DNA of 17,901 nucleotides from JAHEEL01 sp964195515 (GTDB lineage Bacteria > Actinomycetota > Acidimicrobiia > Spongiisociales > UBA5794). Of this stretch, positions 1 through 6,908 are shown piece by piece; within the stretch, counting starts at the first letter, position 1, and the number at the start of each line of letters is the position of its first letter. Below the pieces are notes generated by a model. The model was not told the DNA's origin and did not search any database. It saw only the letters and a program-made list of their open reading frames with translations. Location: NCBI GenBank assembly GCA_964195515.1, contig CAXMQO010000049.1, positions 1 to 17,901 of the forward strand, in the 5' to 3' direction. Position numbers and translations under genes: made by a program.

Positions 1-2
1 AG

Positions 3-983
3 ACGGCGGCGATGTTCGGTTCCGATTGCGGCATCGATGATCTCCACGCCATCGCGTACGCGAGTCAGCTCTGCAATCAATACGGCGCCGACACGATCGC
101 TGCCGGTGGAACCATGGCGTTCGCGATCGATTGCTTCGAGAGGGGCTTGATCACCATCGAGGACACCGGCGGCATCGAACTGAAGTGGGGCGATGCCGAG
201 GCGATGATCGCGATGCTTGAAAAGACGCTCCGTCGTGAGGGTTTCGGCGACATCCTTGCCGAGGGATCTGCTGCGGCCGCCGCCAAAATCGGCAATGGCG
301 CAGCAGACCTCGCCGTCGCGGTGAAGGGGGCGGAGCTCCCTGCTCACATGCCTCAGGTGAAGCCGACCCTCGGTGTCATCTACGCGGTCAACCCGTTCGG
401 CGCAGATCACCAGTCGAGCGAACACGATGGAATGTACACGCCGGAGACGATCGCGGGCAGCCCGGACAAGTATGGCAAGCGCATGGCGGACATCGGTCTC
501 ACCGATCCCCAGCCGGAGGACTCCCTCAACGAGGAGAAGGTTCGCTACGCCCTCACGACCCAATACGCCTACTCGGCGATGGACACAGCCAACGTCTGCC
601 AGTTCGTCTTCGGCCCAGCCTGGGAATTGCTCGGAATGGATGACCTCGCCGCGGTCATCACCGCCGTCACCGGCATGGAGACGACGGTCGATGATCTCCT
701 CACGTATGGCCGTCGGCGTGTCAACTTGCTGCGGGCATTCAACGCCCGCGAGGGCATCACCCGCGACCAGGACACACTCCCGAAGCGTCTCTACGACGAT
801 CCGTTACAGGATGGACCGAGCGCCGGGGCCACGATGGATCGGGCAACGATCGCCGAGGCCCTCGAGACCTACTACCGGTTGGCAGGGTGGGACTCGGCAA
901 CCGGCAACCCGCCCAGAGAGACCCTCGAAGACCTAGACCTAGCCTGGGTGGCGGACGAGCTGGGTCTGCCGGTGAAGCAGTAG
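3..983 (+). CDS. Aldehyde:ferredoxin oxidoreductase (AOR) family protein, C-terminal part (5' end outside window)
   Basis: This is the C-terminal portion of a tungsten (or molybdenum) bis-pterin oxidoreductase of the AOR family, cytosolic enzymes that oxidise aldehydes or related substrates with ferredoxin. The reading frame is open to the window edge, so the N-terminal pterin-binding domain and the CxxCxxxC cluster ligands lie upstream. Numbering from the first in-window Met (position 12), residues 21-34 (CNQYGADTIAAGGT) match the AOR segment contacting one pterin. D191-TANV-C196 matches the second DxxGxC motif, whose Cys is the fourth [4Fe-4S] ligand, although Asn replaces the usual Gly. 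The tail (LRAFNAREG, DTLPKRL, then ETYYRLAGWD) is characteristic of the family C-terminus. The segment GVIYAVNPFGADHQSSEHD differs from the RGACHLR-type sequence of classical AOR, so this is probably a divergent subfamily of unknown substrate. Two moeA-type genes follow downstream, consistent with a cofactor-dependent enzyme. Family assignment is firm; substrate and metal are not determinable. Confidence 0.9.
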   Translation, partial: TAAMFGSDCGIDDLHAIAYASQLCNQYGADTIAAGGTMAFAIDCFERGLITIEDTGGIELKWGDAEAMIAMLEKTLRREGFGDILAEGSAAAAAKIGNGAADLAVAVKGAELPAHMPQVKPTLGVIYAVNPFGADHQSSEHDGMYTPETIAGSPDKYGKRMADIGLTDPQPEDSLNEEKVRYALTTQYAYSAMDTANVCQFVFGPAWELLGMDDLAAVITAVTGMETTVDDLLTYGRRRVNLLRAFNAREGITRDQDTLPKRLYDDPLQDGPSAGATMDRATIAEALETYYRLAGWDSATGNPPRETLEDLDLAWVADELGLPVKQ

Positions 984-1056
984 AGCAGCCTGACGGCTCA
1001 CGCTCAGCGGGGAGGTATGCCTTCGTCTCACATCTCGCTTCTTGTTGCTTGCTAAT

Positions 1057-1080
1057 GGTCTACTGGTCTACTGGTCTACT
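1057..1080. repeat. 8-bp tandem repeat, GGTCTACT x3
   Basis: Three perfect, directly adjacent copies of GGTCTACT occupy most of the short gap between the AOR gene and the first moeA gene. They end 24 bp before the moeA start codon and 9 bp before a possible -10 box. A second 8-bp array sharing a CTACT core on the other strand lies at 5648-5684. The origin is probably slipped-strand duplication; function unknown. Confidence 0.85.
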
Positions 1081-1089
1081 TCCGCCAAG

Positions 1090-1095
1090 TAGCAT
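1090..1095 (+). promoter_or_regulatory. Candidate -10 box (TAGCAT) for the moeA pair
   Basis: TAGCAT fits the actinobacterial TAnnnT -10 pattern and sits 9 nt before the ATG at 1105. No Shine-Dalgarno sequence is visible in that interval, so a leaderless or nearly leaderless transcript is possible. This is a pattern match only, with no convincing -35 box. Confidence 0.3.
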
Positions 1096-1104
1096 CGCCT
1101 ACCC

Positions 1105-2349
1105 ATGCCTAGAACTGTCGACATCCGCATGCGCGGCTTTCGCGAACGCTCCTCGGTCGAGGAAGCACTCGAGGCCGCCCTGGACGGGGTCTCACCGCTC
1201 CCGCCAGAACCGGTGCCCGTGACGATTGCGGGAGGCAGGGTGCTTGCGGTCGACGTCGTAAGCACCGTGGACGTTCCGGCGTTCCGACGCTCGATGATGG
1301 ACGGTTACGCGGTACAAGCCGAGGACACCTACGGGGCTACCGCCTACAACCCCGTCCCTCTCCGCGTCGTGGGCACCTCGATGCCAGGAACCGTCCCCAA
1401 CAACCGCGTCACTGCCGGACAGTGCGTGACGATCGTGACCGGCGCACCCATGCCGAACGGCGCCGACGCCGTCTTGATGGTTGAGAACACGAACGGTGCC
1501 GGAGATCAGATCGAGGCCACGGCACCGGTACCGGCCGGCAGAAACGTCGGGCGGGTCGGCGAGGACGTTGCAATAGGCGACGAGATCCTCGCCTCGGGGA
1601 GGCGCCTCCTCCCCCAGGACGTCGGTCTCCTCTCCGCGATCGGCCACGACCCGATCGAAGTTGTTCGCCGACCCGCCGTGCGCATCATCGTCTCGGGTGA
1701 TGAGTTGCTACCCCCTGGTGCATCCCCGACGGGCACCAAGATCGTCGATTCCAATTCTCCGATGCTCTCGGCTCTCGTCGAACGCGACGGTGGTGTCCCA
1801 GAGGTCATCCGACTTCTGGATGAGGAAGGCGCCATGGAAGAGGCCCTCGCTCGTCCCGGCGCCGACGTCATCGTCACGGCAGGGGCGGCATCAGTTGGCT
1901 CCGAGGATCGGGTCCCGGTCCTCGTCGACAAACTCGGCGCCCTCACGATTCACGGCATCACGATGCGACCATCGGCACCGACAGGGATCGGCACCATCAA
2001 TGGGATTCGCATCGTCATTCTCCCAGGCAACCCGGTCTCCTGTCTTGCGGCCTACGACTTCTTCGCCGGTCCGGTGGTTCGGTCTCTCGGCGGCCGCTCT
2101 CCCGACTGGCCCTACCCGGCCGTCCGACGGACCCTGGCACGCAGGATTGTCTCGGAGGTGGGCCGCACCGACTACGCGCGGGTCGTCGTCGACGGAGATC
2201 TCGTCGACCCCGTCGCAATCTCGGGTTCGTCGGTCCTTTCCTCGGTGACCGGGGCTTCAGGATTCGTGGTGGTTCCCGCCTCCCTCGAGGGATATCCGGA
2301 GGGCACCGAGGTGACGGTGTACTCCTACTACGGGGATTGCCTCTCGTGA
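1105..2349 (+). CDS. moeA: MoeA-like molybdopterin molybdotransferase (divergent active-site motifs)
   Basis: MoeA-type proteins insert molybdate (or tungstate) into adenylylated molybdopterin. This 414-aa protein has the normal family length and layout. It has an N-terminal region with SMMDGYAV, then MPNGADAVLMVE, a MoCF/MogA-like domain beginning near IIVSGDELLPPG, TKIVDSN, and a C-terminal LPGNPVSCLAAYDFF segment. Two conserved catalytic loops are altered. Where the family usually has (S)GGxSxG, residues 258-265 read TAGAASVG; where it usually has KPGKP, residues 288-292 read RPSAP. The protein could therefore be a specialised or accessory insertase rather than a canonical MoeA. ATG at 1105 is used because it precedes the conserved RMRGFRER-type start; the next in-frame ATG is at 1129. 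No Shine-Dalgarno is visible. Its stop overlaps the next gene's GTG start (GTGA at 2346-2349), implying co-translation with the second MoeA. Family certain, catalytic activity uncertain. Confidence 0.88.
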   Translation: MPRTVDIRMRGFRERSSVEEALEAALDGVSPLPPEPVPVTIAGGRVLAVDVVSTVDVPAFRRSMMDGYAVQAEDTYGATAYNPVPLRVVGTSMPGTVPNNRVTAGQCVTIVTGAPMPNGADAVLMVENTNGAGDQIEATAPVPAGRNVGRVGEDVAIGDEILASGRRLLPQDVGLLSAIGHDPIEVVRRPAVRIIVSGDELLPPGASPTGTKIVDSNSPMLSALVERDGGVPEVIRLLDEEGAMEEALARPGADVIVTAGAASVGSEDRVPVLVDKLGALTIHGITMRPSAPTGIGTINGIRIVILPGNPVSCLAAYDFFAGPVVRSLGGRSPDWPYPAVRRTLARRIVSEVGRTDYARVVVDGDLVDPVAISGSSVLSSVTGASGFVVVPASLEGYPEGTEVTVYSYYGDCLS

Positions 2350-4277
2350 AACAACGCCAGTTCTTGAACGTCGTCGACGAGGACGCCGCCCATTCATCGT
2401 TCGCCGACGCCTGCCGCCACCTCGGTCCACAGACTGAACGGGTGCCACTGGACCGTGCGCTAGGGCGGATTCTGGCCAGCGACGTGACCGCAACCGTCGA
2501 CGTGCCGGGCTTTGATCGCAGCAACGTGGACGGGTTCGGCGTCCACGCCGTCGATACCTACGGAGCGGAGGAGCTGGAGCCGATCACTCTCAGCGTCTCG
2601 GCGGTAACGCTCGCTGCCGGAGACACGCCCCGGTGGGGCTTCGACACGCCACGTGGGACTGCTGTGCAGATCGCCACCGGCGGGGTTGTTCCGCGTGGGA
2701 CCGACGCCGTCGTCATGATCGAACACACAGAGCCGGTCGATGCGGGCATCGAAGTCACCCGCTCGGTCGCACCTGGCGCGAACATCTCCTACGCCGGCTC
2801 GGACATTGGTCGTGGAGATACGGTGCTTCGCCGCGGCATCGCTCTGAGATCTCGAGACACGGCCGTGCTGGCCGCCGTTGGTATTGCGCACGTCGACGTG
2901 ATCTCCAGACCCCGAGTTGCCGTCGTTTCCACAGGGAATGAGATCGTGGCCCCCGGAGAGGTGCTCACGCTTGGGCAAGTCTTCGACTCGAACCAACCGA
3001 TGCTGCTCGATGCCGTCGCGGAGCTTGGGTGCGAACCCGTGCCATCCGGCATCGCCCCTGACGACGTCGACGACGTCGAGTCGATATTGGAGGCGCTCAT
3101 CACCGGGCCGAACGCGGTCGACGTCGTGTTGCTCTCGGGGGGAACGTCGAAGGGCGAAGGCGACGTGAACTCGGAAGCAGTAACTCGCCTGGCCGCGCGC
3201 CTCCCCGACTCACCGGGAATCGTCGTGCACGGCGTGGCGCTCAAGCCCGGCAAACCGATCCTCCTTTCCGTCGTTGCCGGCACACCCGTCGTAGTGCTCC
3301 CGGGTTTCCCGACCTCGGCGGTCTTCACCTTTCACGAGTTCGTCGCTCCCCTGCTACGACGCCTCTCCGGAGTACCGGATGACGCTGTCCACACGGTTGA
3401 ATCCACCGCACCGATGCGGATCACCTCGGTCCCCGGCCGCACCGAGTATTCCCTCGTCGACCTTGTGGAGGGCGGGGAAGGGTTGGCCGCCTACCCCCTC
3501 GGCGCCGGTTCGGGCAGTGTCACGGCCTTCGGTCGAGCCGACGGGTTCATTCGCATCCCGGCGTCCACCGAATACGTGGCGGAGGGTGAGCGGATGACGG
3601 TCCGACTCCTCGACGACCGAGCCCGTGTCCCCGACCTCGTCGTCATCGGGAGTCACTGCGTCGGCCTCGACTACGTCCTCGGTCTGCTCGCCGCGGACGG
3701 ATACCGAATCAAGGCGATCCCCGTCGGATCGACTGCCGGTCTTGCCGCCCTCGCGCGCGGTGAGGGTGACGTCGCCGGCACACACCTGCTGGATGCCGAC
3801 ACGGGCAGCTACAACGAGTCGTTTCTCCCTCGGGGTGTTCGTCTCGTCTCCGGCTACGACCGGCGCCAAGGCATCGTGTACAGAGTCGACGAGCCGGGGC
3901 TCTCAACTCTCGACGACGAACGACTCCCCGAGGAGATCAGGAGTGATCGCTTCCGCATGGTCAATAGAAACCCCGGCAGCGGCACCCGCATCTTGATCGA
4001 TCAACTCCTGGACGGGCACCAACCCGCCGGCTACCTGCACCAGGTCAAGACGCACAATGGCGTGGCGGCCGCGGTCGAGCAGCGTCGCGCCGATTGGGGC
4101 ATGACGCTCGAAACGGTCGCGGATACTGCAGGACTCGGATTCCTCTTCGTCGCGAATGAGCGCTACGACTTCGCCGTACGAGAGGATCGCTGGAACCGCC
4201 CCGCTGTCGTGGCGCTTCGACTCCTCCTCGCCAACGACCAGGTGCGAGCGGACCTCGCAGAGATCGGATTCACGTAG
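2346..4277 (+). CDS. moeA: MoeA molybdopterin molybdotransferase fused to a C-terminal PBP-like (substrate-binding) domain
   Basis: This is a two-domain protein of 643 aa. Residues 1 to about 415 are a full MoeA with canonical motifs: SNVDGFGV near the N-terminus, SGGTSKGEGD at 264-273, KPGKP at 300-304, and LPGFPTSAVF after it. These are the residues expected for metal insertion into molybdopterin. Residues about 428-640 form a periplasmic-binding-protein-like domain of the kind also found in LysR/ModE-type oxyanion sensors and in archaeal MoeA fusions. Typical signatures are GSTAGLAALARGEGDVAGTH and NRNPGSGTR. There is no signal peptide, so this domain acts in the cytosol. It may bind molybdate, tungstate or a pterin, but this is inference. 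The GTG at 2346 is preferred because it forms a GTGA overlap with the previous stop; a TTG at 2337 would add three residues. It converges on lgt with an 8-bp 3' overlap. The two moeA genes and the upstream AOR gene look like one functional group. Confidence 0.9.
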   Translation: MKQRQFLNVVDEDAAHSSFADACRHLGPQTERVPLDRALGRILASDVTATVDVPGFDRSNVDGFGVHAVDTYGAEELEPITLSVSAVTLAAGDTPRWGFDTPRGTAVQIATGGVVPRGTDAVVMIEHTEPVDAGIEVTRSVAPGANISYAGSDIGRGDTVLRRGIALRSRDTAVLAAVGIAHVDVISRPRVAVVSTGNEIVAPGEVLTLGQVFDSNQPMLLDAVAELGCEPVPSGIAPDDVDDVESILEALITGPNAVDVVLLSGGTSKGEGDVNSEAVTRLAARLPDSPGIVVHGVALKPGKPILLSVVAGTPVVVLPGFPTSAVFTFHEFVAPLLRRLSGVPDDAVHTVESTAPMRITSVPGRTEYSLVDLVEGGEGLAAYPLGAGSGSVTAFGRADGFIRIPASTEYVAEGERMTVRLLDDRARVPDLVVIGSHCVGLDYVLGLLAADGYRIKAIPVGSTAGLAALARGEGDVAGTHLLDADTGSYNESFLPRGVRLVSGYDRRQGIVYRVDEPGLSTLDDERLPEEIRSDRFRMVNRNPGSGTRILIDQLLDGHQPAGYLHQVKTHNGVAAAVEQRRADWGMTLETVADTAGLGFLFVANERYDFAVREDRWNRPAVVALRLLLANDQVRADLAEIGFT

Positions 4278-5223
4278 GCGGTGATTGTCCGCCCATGCCG
4301 TCACCAAACGACAAGCCGGACGTGTCTTCGGTTCTGGTGCCGGACGGCTCATCGCCTCCGATCGGCTCCGCAACCGTCGCCTCTCCCGGCGCGATGAACA
4401 CAGGATCACCCACAAGCACTCGTGGCTCGCCGCGACGTTGCATCCACCAGAACAGTCCGATGCCGAATAGCACTGCGCCTGCGGAGATCCAGCCGTTGCG
4501 GCTCAGTCCGAGGAGGCGGAACGTCGTGTCGGTCCGCATCAGCTCCATGAGGAATCGTCCTGTATCGTAAATGATCAAGTACAGAGCAATGGAAGCGCCC
4601 TTCGCGAGCTTCCCTCTTCGCTCGAGCACGAGGATGATCCCTACCGTGAGCAGCACGTTCCACAGCGCCTCGTAGAAGAAGGTTGGGTGGAAGGTCGTGT
4701 ACCCCGGATAACCGGCCGCCGCAGCGAATCTCGGGTCGATCTGCACCGCCCATGGCAGGTTCGACGGCGTGCCGAAGAGTTCCTGATTGAAGTAGTTGCC
4801 GAGTCGTCCGATGGCCTGCGCCAGGGGAATGCCGACGGCGACCGCATCTCCGAATGCGAAGACGTCTCCCCGCCACTTGCGGAGCAAAACGATTGCCGTG
4901 ATGGCACCGAAGGCAAGCCCCCCGTAGAGCGCCAGTCCGCCCTCCCAGATGAACAACACCCCCCATGGACGATCGACGAAATCACCGGTGTGGGTGATCA
5001 CGTAACCGACGCGAGCACCGAGAAAGCCGACGATGACGGCCCAGATCGCGACCCGCTCCAGGATGTCACCGCTGCCACCGAACCGTTCGTACCGCCGTTT
5101 CGCCACCAGGACCGCGACGACCACACCGATCGCGATCATGATCCCGTAGAAGTGAATCGTCAGCGGGCCGATCTCGAGAACGTTCTGAGACGGAGACGGA
5201 ATGGAGGCGAGAACCGGGATCAT
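4270..5223 (-). CDS. lgt: Prolipoprotein diacylglyceryl transferase
   Basis: Lgt is the polytopic membrane enzyme that transfers diacylglycerol from phosphatidylglycerol to the lipobox cysteine of prolipoproteins, the first step of lipoprotein maturation. The 317-aa protein has hydrophobic segments throughout residues 15-265 and carries the family signature GRLGNYFNQELFG at 139-151. It also has FHPTFFYEALWN at 178-189 and GRFLMELMRTD at 222-232, where the Arg of the last motif matches an essential residue in E. coli Lgt. Residues about 266-317 form a hydrophilic, Gly/Glu/Thr-rich cytoplasmic tail, longer than in proteobacterial Lgt but common in high-GC Gram-positives. The ATG at 5223 overlaps the stop of the upstream gene (ATGA, 5220-5223), implying translational coupling. 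Its 3' end overlaps the convergent moeA fusion by 8 bp. The AapJ-like lipoprotein at the right end of the window is a plausible substrate. Confident call. Confidence 0.96.
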   Translation of the reverse strand: MIPVLASIPSPSQNVLEIGPLTIHFYGIMIAIGVVVAVLVAKRRYERFGGSGDILERVAIWAVIVGFLGARVGYVITHTGDFVDRPWGVLFIWEGGLALYGGLAFGAITAIVLLRKWRGDVFAFGDAVAVGIPLAQAIGRLGNYFNQELFGTPSNLPWAVQIDPRFAAAAGYPGYTTFHPTFFYEALWNVLLTVGIILVLERRGKLAKGASIALYLIIYDTGRFLMELMRTDTTFRLLGLSRNGWISAGAVLFGIGLFWWMQRRGEPRVLVGDPVFIAPGEATVAEPIGGDEPSGTRTEDTSGLSFGDGMGGQSPPT

Positions 5224-5567
5224 CCGTACCGCTCTTTGAATTCCTTGAAGGCTTCCCAGGCTTCAGGTCCGTGCACCGAGGCGGGCCCTCCACCCATCTG
5301 GATAGTGACACCGATGGTCTCGGCCATCTGCTCCTCGGTTGCGCCTTTGCGTGCGGCCCCTCGTGCGTGGCTTGCGATGCACCCCTTGCAGCCTTGCGAA
5401 ACGGCAATGGCCACAGCCATCAATTCCTTCGTGGCCGCAGAGAGCGCTCCGTCCCTATAGACGGCGCGGTATGTGGTGGCAAAACCTTCGTAAACCTCCG
5501 GCACGAGCTCGCGCAGCTCAGCCGACGGCGGGCCGATCTTCTTGATTTCGTCTTGGTACTGTCCCAT
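5220..5567 (-). CDS. Carboxymuconolactone decarboxylase / AhpD-like family protein
   Basis: This small (115 aa) soluble protein contains a CMD/AhpD core. The hallmark is C60-KG-C63 followed by H67 within SQGCKGCIASHARGA, the CxxC-xxx-H active site of AhpD-like alkylhydroperoxidases. It is followed by the helix ATEEQMAETIGVTIQMGGGP. Members with these residues usually reduce peroxides or act as thiol-disulfide proteins, whereas true carboxymuconolactone decarboxylases lack the Cys pair. The ATG at 5567 is chosen because a strong AGGAGG lies 4 nt upstream; a longer frame upstream to 5588 has no such support. The stop codon overlaps the lgt start by 4 bp (ATGA), so the two genes are co-transcribed and translationally coupled. 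The physiological reductant and substrate cannot be read from the sequence. A general thiol-peroxidase role is inferred from the family. Confidence 0.85.
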   Translation of the reverse strand: MGQYQDEIKKIGPPSAELRELVPEVYEGFATTYRAVYRDGALSAATKELMAVAIAVSQGCKGCIASHARGAARKGATEEQMAETIGVTIQMGGGPASVHGPEAWEAFKEFKERYG

Positions 5568-5569
5568 GA

Positions 5570-5577
5570 CACCTCCT
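5570..5577 (-). promoter_or_regulatory. Strong Shine-Dalgarno deciding the AhpD-like start
   Basis: On the minus strand, AGGAGGTG stands directly before the ATG at 5567 (4 nt from AGGAGG to ATG). It decides in favour of the 115-aa form over an upstream in-frame start. Confidence 0.75.
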
Positions 5578-5647
5578 GGCCGGAGCAATGCTACGGCTTT
5601 TCAACCCGTGACGGCTGCGCCCATTCCCCGCATGTGTAGCGTGGGTC

Positions 5648-5684
5648 GAGTAGCTGAGTAGCTGAGTAGCTGAGTAGCTGAGTA
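5648..5684. repeat. 8-bp tandem repeat, GAGTAGCT x4 plus partial copy
   Basis: Four perfect adjacent copies of GAGTAGCT are followed by a partial GAGTA. They lie in the 177-bp divergent gap between the AhpD-like gene (minus) and the M20 gene (plus). On the minus strand the unit reads AGCTACTC, sharing CTACT with the GGTCTACT array at 1057-1080. The placement between two divergent promoters means copy-number change could affect their spacing, but no regulatory role is shown. Confidence 0.85.
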
Positions 5685-5744
5685 ACGGGAATCGCCTGGT
5701 TCTCGGTCCCGGCCACGGACTATGAGCGACCGTAGGGAGCAACA

Positions 5745-6902
5745 ATGACGACCAAGGACACGGCGCGCGTAGCGTTCAACGGAGTTGAGCATGAACTACG
5801 GGACCTGTCTCGTTGGATGTACGACCATCCGGAGATCGCCTTCGAGGAGTTCGAGACGTCTGCCCGACTGGCGGAGTTCCTGGCGGAAAAGGGCTTCGCC
5901 GTCGAGTATCCGGCGTATGGGCTCGAAACCGCCTTCGCCGCTCGTATAGGTTCTGAAGGTCCCGAGGTGGTCATCTGCTGTGAGATCGATGCGCTCCCCG
6001 AGGTCGGTCATGCCTGCGGCCACAACATCATCGCTACGGCTGCGATCGGTGCCGGCATCGCCCTAGCGCCGCTCGTCGAGGACCTCGGTATCCGGGTCAC
6101 GGTGCTCGGCACCCCGGCTGAGGAGGCATACGGCGGCAAGGTCGATCTGATCAACGCCGGTGCTTTCACCGACGCGGCGGCCTCGATGATGGTGCACCCG
6201 GCCAACGACGACGTCGTCGACAAGAACTTCCTCGCCGTGGCTCAGATCGACGTCGAGTTCCACGGCAAGGCGTCCCACGCGGCGTTCAAGCCGCAGGTCG
6301 GTGTCAACGCTCTCGATGCCGCAGTGCAGGCCTACGTGAACGTCTCGACCCTGCGTCAGGCGATGTATCCGACGGACAAGGTGCACGGCGTCATCACATA
6401 CGGAGGAGCCGCTCCGAACGTCATCCCAGCCTTCACGTCGATGTCCTGGTACGTCCGCGCCTTGACCAAGGACCGCCTCGACGAACTCTACGCGAAGGTC
6501 ATAGATGCGTTCGAGGGTGCTGCTATCGCCACCGGGTGCACGTTCGAAGTCAAGGCCGTCGGCAACACGTACACGGACATGGTCGTCGATCCGGTGATGG
6601 CGGATCTCTACGCAGAGAACTCGGCAGCGCTCGGCCGGCCGATGCATCGGAGTAGCGAGTACGACCCGGGGGCTACAGGGTCCACCGACATGGCAAACGT
6701 ATCCTATGAGGTTCCTTCGATCCACCCGATGCTCGACATCAAGGCGGAACCGGCGGTGAACCATCAGAGGGAGTTCGCGTCTCACACGCTGACGCCGACG
6801 GGCGAGGCGGCGATCCGAGATGGTGCGCTGGCCATGGCGATGACGATCATCGATCTCGCAGAAGGCAACCGCTGGACCGACCTCGGCACAGCCGCCCCCT
6901 AA
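5745..6902 (+). CDS. M20 family metallopeptidase / amidohydrolase (PM20D2/AbgB-like)
   Basis: This is a 385-aa zinc-dependent amidohydrolase or dipeptidase of the M20 family, probably cytosolic (no signal peptide). The N-terminal half carries MYDHPEIAFEEFETS (25-39) and the metal-binding HACGHN (89-94). It also has GTPAEEAYGGK (122-132), which holds the catalytic Glu, and H151 in MMVHPAN. The inserted dimerisation domain starts near FHGKASHAA (173-181) and includes GGAAPNVIP. A C-terminal SIHPMLDIK supplies the last metal-region His. This motif set is that of the M20D / PM20D2-like group, which cleaves N-acyl or beta-alanyl amino-acid conjugates and p-aminobenzoyl-glutamate. The substrate here is unknown. 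The ATG at 5745 has a GGGAG about 6 nt upstream. The gene stands alone between a divergent gene and a downstream palindrome that may end its transcript. Confidence 0.9.
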   Translation: MTTKDTARVAFNGVEHELRDLSRWMYDHPEIAFEEFETSARLAEFLAEKGFAVEYPAYGLETAFAARIGSEGPEVVICCEIDALPEVGHACGHNIIATAAIGAGIALAPLVEDLGIRVTVLGTPAEEAYGGKVDLINAGAFTDAAASMMVHPANDDVVDKNFLAVAQIDVEFHGKASHAAFKPQVGVNALDAAVQAYVNVSTLRQAMYPTDKVHGVITYGGAAPNVIPAFTSMSWYVRALTKDRLDELYAKVIDAFEGAAIATGCTFEVKAVGNTYTDMVVDPVMADLYAENSAALGRPMHRSSEYDPGATGSTDMANVSYEVPSIHPMLDIKAEPAVNHQREFASHTLTPTGEAAIRDGALAMAMTIIDLAEGNRWTDLGTAAP

Positions 6903-6908
6903 CAGGAC

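Noticed and set aside
984..1104. Possible molybdenum-cofactor riboswitch before the moeA pair
   Set aside because: The gap is only 121 bp, and 24 bp of that is a simple repeat. No conserved multi-stem Moco-aptamer pattern could be recognised by eye.
1105..2349. First moeA as a pseudogene because of its altered motifs
   Set aside because: The frame is uninterrupted, full-length, conserved outside the two loops, and translationally coupled to the next gene, which argues for a functional variant.
5648..5684. Possible CRISPR array
   Set aside because: The 8-bp units are directly adjacent with no spacers, and no cas genes are present; it is a simple tandem repeat.
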